Part shown: positions 38,537-44,235 of the stretch, one piece after another
Layout of the letters: every line of letters starts with the position of its first letter
Position numbering within the stretch: position 1 is the first letter of the stretch
Source of the DNA: Sutterella sp.
GTDB taxonomy: Bacteria > Pseudomonadota > Gammaproteobacteria > Burkholderiales > Burkholderiaceae_F
Direction: 5' to 3'
DNA length: 44,235 bases
NCBI GenBank assembly: GCA_017936545.1
Contig: JAGBFJ010000084.1
Span: 1 to 44,235, forward strand
Program-made: the position numbers and the translations under genes
The notes under the pieces: generated by a model
Database searches by the model: none
Told to the model about the DNA's origin: nothing
What the model saw: the letters and a program-made list of their open reading frames with translations, nothing else

Positions 38537-39444
38537 GCGCAGACGAAAGCCGCCTCTGGGAGGCGCTGGAAATCGGACCGCAGTGGCTGCTTCGGGAAAC
38601 GCCCGATCCGCTCCTGCCGGAAACATCGCTCGCCCGGCCTGCGCCGGCCGGTCAGAGGACCGTGCAGGCGGCTTCCGATTCTCCGGTTCGCCGTCCTGCT
38701 CCGCCGGCGCCGGTCCGCAGGACCGTTCCCGTGCGCGCACAGACGGCGGAACCGATGCCCGGGCCGGCTGCTCCGGCGCCCGCACCGCAGATTTCCCAGA
38801 CTGCGCTCGATGCCGATATCCTTGCAAAGATCCCGGCCGCAGACTGGGAAACGCTGAGAACACTGGCGGAAAAGTGCGCCTGCTGCCGCATGGCCAAAAG
38901 TCGTCAGCACATGGTGTACGCCGAAGGCGGACCCGGCGTGCGCATCGCCATTGTCGGCGAAGCCCCGGGCAGCGAGGAAGATCTTCAGGGCATTCCTTTC
39001 GTGGGCAAGTCCGGTCAGCTTCTGACGCAGATGCTTGAGAGCCTCGGCATCACGCGCAAGAAGGACACGGTGATTCTCAACGTGCTGAAGTGCCGCCCGC
39101 CCGGAAACCGCAATCCGATGCCCGAGGAAGTGGCCTGTTGCGAGCACTACCTCAGGCGCCAGCTCGAACTGGTTCAGCCGGACGTTCTTCTGATCATGGG
39201 GCGCTTTGCCGTTCAGACGCTGCTTCGCACGACGCCCGACCAGAGCATCGGTTCGCAGCGCGGACGCGTTCATACCGTCGACTGCGGCGGCCGTTCGGTA
39301 CGGGCCGTCGTGACCTACCATCCCTCCTATCTGCTTCGCTCGCCCGATCAGAAGGCCAAGGCCTGGGAAGATCTCGTGCTCTTCAGGCGCACTCTGCATG
39401 AAGCGGGCATCGACATGCCCGCCAGGACCAAACAATGGATGTAA
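38530..39444 (+). CDS. Uracil-DNA glycosylase, type 4/5 with [4Fe-4S] cluster
   Basis: A 304-residue enzyme that removes uracil from DNA. After a Pro/Ala-rich linker (about 35-90) comes the UDG domain. The cysteines C116-x2-C119, C188 and C204 match the cluster pattern of type 4 enzymes, with spacings of 68 and 15 residues between the last three. Motif 1 is 'VGEAPGSEED' and motif 2 region 'YHPSYLLRSPDQKAKAWEDL'. The C-terminus ends at KQWM, overlapping the next gene. It is part of the tsaB operon; in many bacteria a UDG follows tsaB-rimI. The N-terminal linker of about 90 residues, before the cluster, is longer than in the compact archaeal type 4 enzymes. Confidence 0.92.
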   Translation: MLSADESRLWEALEIGPQWLLRETPDPLLPETSLARPAPAGQRTVQAASDSPVRRPAPPAPVRRTVPVRAQTAEPMPGPAAPAPAPQISQTALDADILAKIPAADWETLRTLAEKCACCRMAKSRQHMVYAEGGPGVRIAIVGEAPGSEEDLQGIPFVGKSGQLLTQMLESLGITRKKDTVILNVLKCRPPGNRNPMPEEVACCEHYLRRQLELVQPDVLLIMGRFAVQTLLRTTPDQSIGSQRGRVHTVDCGGRSVRAVVTYHPSYLLRSPDQKAKAWEDLVLFRRTLHEAGIDMPARTKQWM

Positions 39445-39737
39445 ATACGTCACGCTCCGTCGGACGAGACGCCTACGACCGTGCACTGGCGGCCTCCCAC
39501 CGGGAGGCCGCTCTCACAATCGGCGCCGCTGCCGTCACCATGCTTTATTTCTGGGGGGCTCTGCTCCTTCTTGAGGATTCGTCCGAGACGTTCTGCAGTC
39601 TGCCGCTCTGGTTTGCCGCCGCCTGTCTGGGAGGCTACGTGCTGTCCGTCGTTCTTGTCTGGCTGCTGGTGAGGTGCTTTTTCGAAGACATCGATCTGGA
39701 TCAAGCGGCAGCGGGCTGCGACGGAGAAGAACGATGA
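39435..39737 (+). CDS. yhdT: YhdT-like DUF997 membrane protein
   Basis: A 100-residue protein with two hydrophobic helices (about 26-46 and 57-81) and an acidic end. DUF997 proteins are encoded just before panF, as in E. coli yhdT-panF, and may assist that carrier, but no role is shown. It begins 10 bases inside the glycosylase gene and its stop overlaps the panF start (ATGA), so it is coupled on both sides. Confidence 0.82.
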   Translation: MDVNTSRSVGRDAYDRALAASHREAALTIGAAAVTMLYFWGALLLLEDSSETFCSLPLWFAAACLGGYVLSVVLVWLLVRCFFEDIDLDQAAAGCDGEER

Positions 39738-41248
39738 CGCAGCTGCTGATTCTTGCGCCGATCGCGCTCTTTCTTGCCGGACTGATCTTCCTTTCGCTTC
39801 GCGCCGAAAAGAGTGCCGGCCGCTCGCATTTCGCGGGTGAGTATTTCCTCGGCGACCGAAGTCTCAAGGGCTTCGTGCTCGCCATGACGCTGGTTGCCAC
39901 CTACGGTTCCGTCAGCTCCTTCGTCTCGGGGCCGGGCGTTGCCTGGCAGCTGGGCCTCGGCTGGGTGGTGTTCGCGGCGCCCCAGATCATCGCGGGCTTT
40001 CTCATCCTCGGCGTGGCCGGCAAAAAGATGGCCGTGGTGTCGCGGGCAGCCGGCGCCATCACGGTGATCGATCTGATTCGCGCCCGGTTCGGGGAAGGCC
40101 GTGCCTCCCGGATTCTGGCCGACCTTCTGGCGGTGCTGATGCTGGTGTTTTTCACGACCATGATGGTCGGGCAGTTCATCGGCGGCGCACAGATTTTTTC
40201 CAAGGCGGCGGACGTGAGTTATGCCGCGGGACTGCTGATGTTCGGTCTGGTGACCGTGGTTTATACGGCTTTCGGCGGCTTTCGGACCGTGGCCGTCACC
40301 GATACGGTCTGTGCGGTTCTGATGCTCGTCGGGATGGGCGCGCTGGCGTCGTCGCTGCTCAGCGCCGGCGGAGGACTTGACGCCGTGATGGCGCAGGTGG
40401 CCGCCGCTTCGCCCCGCGGTCCCGGAAGCGAAGGGACGCTTCTGACGCCGACTTCGGGCGGAGCGCTCGGCATTCCCCTTCTTCTGTCCGCCTGGATTCT
40501 GGTGGGCTTCGGCACGCTCGGCTTGCCGCAGTCGGCCGTTCGCTGCATGAGTTATCGGACCTCCTCGGACATGCATCTGGCGATGATCGTGTCGACCGCC
40601 GTCTGCGGCGCGCTCATGATCGGCATGACGACGCTCGGCGTGTTTGCGCGAGGCGTACTGACGCTGCCGCTCTCCGACATCGGCGGCAGCACGGATGCCG
40701 TGATGCCGTATCTGATCGCCAACTACATGGATCCGATCACGGCGGGCGTCACGCTGATCGGACCGCTGGCCGCTACGATGTCGACGGTGAGTTCGCTGCT
40801 TCTGACGGCATCCTCGGCCATCGTGAAGGATCTGATTCTCCGCCGGTTTCCGGAGGCGGCGCAGGACGAAGCGCGTCTTCGTCGCCGCACAAAGCTCCTC
40901 ACCGCACTTCTGGGTGCAGCCGCTCTTTCGCTTGCCGTCAGACCTCTGGACGTCATCGCCTGGATCAACATGTTCGCGTTCGGAGGGCTTGAGCTCGCTT
41001 TCCTCCTGCCTCTCATCGGCGGGCTGTTCTGGCGAGGAGCGACGGCCGGCGGCGCGCTCGCTTCGGTGGCGGGCGGCATCGCAGTCTATCTCGCCGTGAG
41101 CATTTTCAAAATCCCGGCGGGCGGCTTTCACGCCATCGTGCCAGGGATGACGGCGGCGCTGCTGCTCTTCTGGGGCGTCTCGGCCGTCACGCCTCCGTCG
41201 CCCGAGCACGCGCTGGATCTGTTCTTCCCGAGAAGACGGGCAGACTGA
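39734..41248 (+). CDS. panF: PanF sodium/pantothenate symporter
   Basis: A 504-residue sodium:solute symporter with about 12-13 hydrophobic segments. 'EYFLGDRSLKGFVLAMTLVA' then 'TYGSVSSFVSGPG' and 'AWQLGLGWVVFAAPQIIAGF' are typical of PanF, as is 'TLGLPQSAVRCMSYRTSSDM'. It imports pantothenate, the precursor of CoA. ATG 39734 overlaps the yhdT stop, which fixes the start over an upstream in-frame ATG. Last gene of its operon, followed by a strong terminator. The pairing with yhdT supports pantothenate as substrate. Confidence 0.9.
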   Translation: MTQLLILAPIALFLAGLIFLSLRAEKSAGRSHFAGEYFLGDRSLKGFVLAMTLVATYGSVSSFVSGPGVAWQLGLGWVVFAAPQIIAGFLILGVAGKKMAVVSRAAGAITVIDLIRARFGEGRASRILADLLAVLMLVFFTTMMVGQFIGGAQIFSKAADVSYAAGLLMFGLVTVVYTAFGGFRTVAVTDTVCAVLMLVGMGALASSLLSAGGGLDAVMAQVAAASPRGPGSEGTLLTPTSGGALGIPLLLSAWILVGFGTLGLPQSAVRCMSYRTSSDMHLAMIVSTAVCGALMIGMTTLGVFARGVLTLPLSDIGGSTDAVMPYLIANYMDPITAGVTLIGPLAATMSTVSSLLLTASSAIVKDLILRRFPEAAQDEARLRRRTKLLTALLGAAALSLAVRPLDVIAWINMFAFGGLELAFLLPLIGGLFWRGATAGGALASVAGGIAVYLAVSIFKIPAGGFHAIVPGMTAALLLFWGVSAVTPPSPEHALDLFFPRRRAD

Positions 41249-41271
41249 AGCCAGCCGGTGCTGCGTTCCTG

Positions 41272-41294
41272 AGCCCGCTTCGGCGGGCTTTTTT
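41272..41294 (+). terminator. Terminator of the tsaB-panF operon
   Basis: A 7-bp GC stem (41272-41278 with 41283-41289) with a TTCG loop and T6. A textbook intrinsic terminator. Confidence 0.9.
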
Positions 41295-41308
41295 GCGGAC
41301 TTTGCTGG

Positions 41309-41323
41309 TAATGAGTCTCATTA
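41309..41323. promoter_or_regulatory. Fur-box-like dyad
   Basis: TAATGAG-T-CTCATTA: a perfect 7-1-7 inverted repeat, the geometry of Fur sites (consensus built from AATGATAATCATT). A second half-like element, AATGAGAAT, is at 41374-41382. A related sequence, ATGATTCTCAT, occurs at 43730-43740. Iron-linked control of the porin is inference. Confidence 0.55.
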
Positions 41324-41452
41324 TTGTTTGATGATCGTCAAGTTCTATGGTGATCATAGTTTCGTCCGAATTTAATGAGAATAGGAAGCATTTCTATGCG
41401 AGAGTAGGGATTGAGAGTCAACGGAAGAGAAAAATCGCTTATCCGGAGCTAA

Positions 41453-41481
41453 TTGCAAATGGGAATTACTCTCGATATAGT
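41453..41481 (+). promoter_or_regulatory. Sigma-70 promoter of the second porin
   Basis: TTGCAA (41453-41458), 17-base spacer, TATAGT (41476-41481). The inferred start near 41488 leaves a leader of about 92 bases. Confidence 0.65.
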
Positions 41482-41579
41482 TCGAACAAACGCAGGCAAG
41501 AAGCGCTTTGTCCCTGCCGGACAAGGCATTACGCACCGCTCGTCCCTCATTCAAACATCAAGGAATCGGAGTTCTCATC

Positions 41580-42698
41580 ATGCAATTCAAGGCCAAACTC
41601 GGCATGCTCGCCGCTGCCATGGCACTCTCTTTCGGCGCTCAGGGCGCCAATGTCACGCTTTACGGCTCGGTGTCGACCGGTGTTGTTCTCAGCGGAACCG
41701 CTAAGCTGACCGATGCTGACACGGTTGAAAAGCGTTCCACGAATCTCGCCATGGAAAGCGCCTGGGCCGGCGATTCGATTTTCGGTCTGACCGGCGAAGA
41801 AGAACTCGGCAACGGCTGGACAGTCGGCTTTACCCTTGAAAATGAATTTTCTTCGGACTCCGGCCAGCTGGCTTCGGACGGCACGATCTTCGACAGTCAG
41901 GCCTATCTGCGCATCGGCAACGAGTTCGTCAACATCGCGGCTGGCAACATCGGCGGCCTTGCTTCCGCGTGCGGCGACTTTGATCTCGTCGGCGGCTTCG
42001 ATCCGCTCGAAGCGGCCTACGGCGTGGGCGGCATGGGCGTGTTCGCCTCCCGTGACTATGCGAGCGCCAATACCGCCGTCGTCGAACTCACTCCGGCCGA
42101 GGGTCTCAAGATCTCCGCCATGGGCTCCTTCGGCGAAGAGGACAAGAATGCCAGCTGGGCGGCCCGCACCCACTACTACGGCATCGGGGTGAGCTATGAA
42201 GCCGGACCGCTCGCCGTCGCCGCCGTTGCGGAAATGATGAACTACGACAGCAGCGAGGACAAGCAGGACAACGGTTACACCTATACCGTCGGCGTTTCCT
42301 ACGATTTTGAAGTCGTCAAGCCGATGTTCATGTACCAGCATGCCGACAAGGTCCTCGGATTCCAGGGGGAAGATATCGAGAGTTCTCTCAAGGCGGACAG
42401 CTTCCTGATCGGCGCGACGGCGCCGCTCGGCAGCGGCACGCTCGCGGCCAGCGCTCAGTACCTGAAGGCCAAGGACGCCGAGACCGGTGCCAAGGCCGAA
42501 GCAACGGTGCTTGGTGTGGCCTATACCTATGAAATGAGCAAGCGCACGTCGCTCTATGCCGGCGCAACCTATGCCTTCGGCGGCAAGGGGCTGGGCAAGA
42601 ATCTGAGCGGGGCTGACGCTGAATTCGGCGCTCTCGCCGACCTGCGCGGCGACTTCAACGGCTGGCAGGCCGGCATCGGCATCAATCACGCCTTCTGA
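41580..42698 (+). CDS. Gram-negative porin (second copy)
   Basis: A 372-residue outer-membrane porin. The signal peptide (1-22, AQGA) precedes 'NVTLYGSVSTGVVLSG', and internal 'SIFGLTGEEELGNGWTVGFT' then 'LENEFSSDSG' is the family signature seen in porin 1 only in diverged form. The C-terminus is 'GINHAF'. It is a single gene with its own promoter and terminator, behind a Fur-like dyad, so regulated differently from the porin at 5027-6121. The loop 'GGLASACGDFD' contains a Cys, unusual in porins. Start at ATG 41580 is supported by AAGGAATCGGAG ahead; longer starts add non-signal sequence. Confidence 0.92.
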   Translation: MQFKAKLGMLAAAMALSFGAQGANVTLYGSVSTGVVLSGTAKLTDADTVEKRSTNLAMESAWAGDSIFGLTGEEELGNGWTVGFTLENEFSSDSGQLASDGTIFDSQAYLRIGNEFVNIAAGNIGGLASACGDFDLVGGFDPLEAAYGVGGMGVFASRDYASANTAVVELTPAEGLKISAMGSFGEEDKNASWAARTHYYGIGVSYEAGPLAVAAVAEMMNYDSSEDKQDNGYTYTVGVSYDFEVVKPMFMYQHADKVLGFQGEDIESSLKADSFLIGATAPLGSGTLAASAQYLKAKDAETGAKAEATVLGVAYTYEMSKRTSLYAGATYAFGGKGLGKNLSGADAEFGALADLRGDFNGWQAGIGINHAF

Positions 42699-42795
42699 CG
42701 TCTGTAAGGATTCGGCCGGAGGATCGACAGGATGAATCCGCCGGCATCCCGAAAGAGCGCGGTGCCATGCGTGCGGCATCCGCTCCTCTAAGCGG

Positions 42796-42836
42796 CGGGC
42801 GGTCTGTCTTAATCGGCGGGCCGCCCGTCATTTTTT
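42796..42836 (+). terminator. Terminator after the second porin
   Basis: A 7-bp GC stem (42796-42802 with 42821-42827), long loop, then TCA and T6. Position about 100 bases downstream of the porin stop. Confidence 0.65.
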
Positions 42837-42900
42837 CGCGTCTTCTGACCTGATCCGCTCGGAGTGAGAGGGGATAGGAGACGTTCGGAAGAGGCATCGG

Positions 42901-42920
42901 TAGAATGATCCGAATCATTC
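42901..42920 (+). promoter_or_regulatory. Extended -10 with overlapping dyad
   Basis: TAGAAT (42901-42906) in TCGGTAGAATG is a good extended -10 for the flavin-reductase gene. GAATGAT-CCGA-ATCATTC (42903-42920), a perfect 7-4-7 dyad, overlaps it, the position of a repressor site. Its arms, AATGAT/ATCATT, are Fur-box-like but with 4 bases between rather than 1. Confidence 0.55.
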
Positions 42921-42942
42921 CCTTAAACCGAGGATCATGCAT

Positions 42943-43530
42943 ATGGATCAGAGTTACATTGTTCCGGTTGCCCCTGACAAGGTTTACCGACTTCTCAACA
43001 TCGGCGCGACGACGCTCGTTTCTGCGAGCTCGGAAGGCACTGACGACGTCATGGCTGCCGCCTGGGCAACCGCATTGGATGTGGTCCCTGCGAAGGCGAC
43101 CGTGGTCATCGACCGCACGCATTTCACGCGTCCCCTGATGGAAAAAAGCGGGTATTTTGCACTTCAGCTTCCTACCGTCGCGATTGCAGACGTCGTCATG
43201 AAGCTCGGCTCCGTGAGCAAGAACGATGATGCCGAGAAGCTCGAAAAGAGCGGCGCGAAGCTTTTCCGCATGCAGGGGTTCGACCTTCCGCTGGTCGAAG
43301 GCTGCGCGGCCTGGATCGTGTTCCGCATTCTTCCCGAAGCCCATGTGGAAAAGACATACGACCTCTTCATCGGAGAAGCCGTTGCCGCCTGGGCCGACGA
43401 ACGGGTATTCCGCGACGGGCACTGGCAGTTTGAGACGGCACCCGACGACATGCGCACGCTGCACTATGTGGCGGGCGGTCACTTTTATGCCATCGGAGAA
43501 GCCGTGGAAGTGCCGGGCTACGACGGCTGA
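42943..43530 (+). CDS. Flavin reductase-like (FMN-binding split barrel) protein
   Basis: A 195-residue member of the flavoredoxin/flavin-reductase group. 'ATTLVSASSEGTDDVMAAAW' and 'PAKATVVIDRTHFTRPLMEK' resemble the FMN-binding part, and 'GCAAWIVFRIL..AHVEKTYD' plus 'LFIGEAVAAWADE' the second part. It should bind FMN; the electron donor and target are unknown, and some relatives transfer electrons to ferredoxin-like proteins. ATG 42943 is preferred over 42937 because GAGG (42930-42933) is then nine bases ahead, not three. It lies after a dyad that overlaps its promoter; no neighbour is in the same unit. Confidence 0.8.
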   Translation: MDQSYIVPVAPDKVYRLLNIGATTLVSASSEGTDDVMAAAWATALDVVPAKATVVIDRTHFTRPLMEKSGYFALQLPTVAIADVVMKLGSVSKNDDAEKLEKSGAKLFRMQGFDLPLVEGCAAWIVFRILPEAHVEKTYDLFIGEAVAAWADERVFRDGHWQFETAPDDMRTLHYVAGGHFYAIGEAVEVPGYDG

Positions 43531-43836
43531 AGCCTGAATGCCCGTGTACGCCGGCGGGGCCGTCTGCGGTGCTGCCTCGCAAAAGACTTGATTCCGGAAT
43601 TTTTTTCCGCGGAATTTTTCCGAGACTCGAAAAATTCGTTAAAAACGCCGTTTTACCCGCATTTTTTTATCGGAACTGCAGACCGGCGGCAGGCCGAAGG
43701 CAAAGAGCCTGACCGTCGGTTTTTGCTGATGATTCTCATCAGAAAGTCTGATGCGAGAGACGGCGTTTTGACGCTTTTTTGCCGCCGTTCGGTCAATAAT
43801 GTCAGAAAATCCCAAGTGCTTTTCCGGAGTTCTGTC
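43531..43836. other. Intergenic region ahead of the MFS fragment
   Basis: About 306 bases with no gene. A/T-rich, with two near-identical GGAATTTTT runs around 43596-43619 and a Fur-like dyad at 43726-43742. I saw no strong terminator for the flavin-reductase gene. Confidence 0.5.
43726..43742. promoter_or_regulatory. Second Fur-box-like dyad
   Basis: CTGATGA-TTC-TCATCAG: a perfect 7-3-7 inverted repeat. Read as TGATGAT-T-CTCATCA it also has 7-1-7 Fur geometry with 11 of 14 positions matching TGATAAT-N-ATTATCA. It shares ATGA-TCTCAT with the dyad at 41309-41323. It lies about 95 bases ahead of the broken MFS gene. Confidence 0.5.
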
Positions 43837-44121
43837 ATGACCGTGCCGAAGACTGCCGATCCCGTTTCTGCCGTTCGTCCGCCGATCCCTCGGACGGTCT
43901 GGGTGTTGGGGTTTGTGAGTCTTCTGATGGACATCTCATCGGAAATGATTCATGCGGTGCTTCCGCTTTTCATGGCGGGCACGCTCGGCGCCAGTGCCGT
44001 ATGGATCGGCATCACCGAGGGTGCGGGCGAGGGTGCTGCGCTCCTCTCCAAAGTCTTCTCCGGCGTCATAGCCGATCGGTTCGGGCATAAAAAGTGCCTC
44101 TTCGCATTGTTACGTGCTTGA
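43837..44121 (+). pseudogene. MFS transporter N-terminus, truncated by foreign sequence
   Basis: About 94 residues of an MFS carrier: 'WVLGFVSLLMDISSEMIHAV', then 'LPLFMAGTLGASAVWIGITE' and 'GAGEGAALLSKVFSGVIADR' plus 'FGHKKCLF' cover the first two or three helices and the helix 2-3 loop (DRFGHKK). After that the frame continues only a few residues and stops at 44119-44121, where the foreign sequence begins (about 44109). The start has CCGGAG ahead. In an intact form this would be about 400 residues. Substrate unknown; the Fur-like dyad upstream could link it to iron or siderophores. Confidence 0.75.
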
Positions 44122-44235
44122 TACCCCTTGAGAGGTAGTGCCCGTCCCCTTAGCTTTGTCCTTTTTACGCGGACGAGGAGGACCGTAGGTCTTCCTACGC
44201 ATTTGAGTGCTGACCATCGGTCTATTTGAAAACAA
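44110..44235 (-). mobile_element. Probable transposase C-terminus of an insertion sequence, cut by the window edge
   Basis: The minus strand is open from the right edge to a TAA at 44112-44110, giving 41 residues with a basic, Arg/Lys/Pro-rich end ('RRKTYGPPRPRKKDKAKG'), of a kind often found at transposase C-termini. It begins exactly where the MFS gene is broken, with no shared similarity to that gene. I cannot name the IS family: the terminal inverted repeat and catalytic domain are outside the window. A simple end-of-gene in some other element is possible. Confidence 0.5.

Larger units (their letters stand above)
41249..41579. other. Regulatory region upstream of the second porin
   Basis: A 331-base gap with no supportable gene. 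It holds the panF terminator, a Fur-box-like dyad (41309-41323), a second AATGAGAAT element (41374-41382), the dyad CTATG-N5-CATAG (41345-41359), and a good sigma-70 promoter (41453-41481). A possible TTGTTT/16/TATGGT promoter (41324-41351) abuts the first dyad. The multiple elements suggest complex control of the porin. Confidence 0.6.

Noticed and set aside
39701-41209. Open frame of about 500 codons opposite panF
   Set aside because: Arg/His/Gln-rich shadow of panF; no motif.
41347-41709. Open frames upstream of and overlapping the second porin
   Set aside because: They run across the promoter and signal peptide in other frames, without ribosome site or homology.
1-44235. tRNA, rRNA, CRISPR or phage attachment sites
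   Set aside because: I saw no TPsiC-type tRNA arm with a matching acceptor stem, no regularly spaced repeats and no integrase; the single GTCGAAC/TTCGAAC strings lie in genes or promoters.

Overview
The window reads as chromosomal DNA of a GC-rich (about 60%) Gram-negative betaproteobacterium, most likely Burkholderiales of the gut family Sutterellaceae (Sutterella/Parasutterella-like). This rests on family-level reading: two betaproteobacterial-type porins ending in Phe, a FadL channel, several organic-anion carriers (DcuC-type, DASS, OFA-type MFS), an OmpR/EnvZ pair, and the order maf / RsmI-like methylase / yceD and tsaB-rimI-udg. No alignment could be run, so the genus is inference. I saw no rRNA, tRNA, CRISPR array, prophage or complete insertion sequence.

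Layout. 1-650: the 3' end of purF, a strong terminator, and a small rhodanese. 0.9-7 kb: a divergent transport/catabolism block. A leftward OFA-type MFS carrier and AbgA-like amidohydrolase face a rightward DcuC-family carrier and porin, around a shared intergenic region holding a perfect 22-bp palindrome; a HutC-type GntR regulator follows. 7-15 kb: a leftward pair, pbpC and a very large alpha-2-macroglobulin. The latter has lost both the thioester motif and the lipobox. 15-17.6 kb: maf, an RsmI-like methylase, and an undescribed membrane-anchored protein with a PD-(D/E)XK-like signature. 17.7-21.3 kb: yceD without its usual rpmF partner, then a LysR regulator with a DASS anion transporter. 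21.3-24.3 kb, the most unusual part: a UTRA domain without a DNA-binding domain, translationally coupled to an exported PLD-type nuclease; two tandem CYTH-fold genes, one intact and one with degenerate active-site positions; and a possible small RNA with its own terminator. 24.4-34 kb: an exported thioredoxin, mfd, a hypothetical, fadL (mosaic in base composition), a Na/Pi-type cotransporter and a fused ispDF. 34-36.7 kb: envZ and ompR, separated by a terminator hairpin. 36.7-41.3 kb: a small exported hypothetical, then the overlapping operon tsaB-rimI-udg-yhdT-panF. 41.3-44.2 kb: a second porin behind a Fur-box-like dyad, a flavin-reductase-like protein, and an MFS gene broken near the right edge by foreign sequence whose minus strand looks like the C-terminus of a transposase.

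How the parts work together. The transporter/regulator blocks suggest a cell living on organic acids, peptides and amido compounds rather than sugars. The pbpC/A2M pair, porins, FadL and OmpR/EnvZ form an envelope theme. TsaB and RimI belong to translation-linked modification, PurF and IspDF to biosynthesis, Mfd and the uracil-DNA glycosylase to DNA repair. The best candidates for undescribed biology are the tandem CYTH pair, the UTRA/PLD pair, the membrane-anchored nuclease-like protein and the 24.2-24.3 kb RNA. None can be assigned a function from sequence alone.
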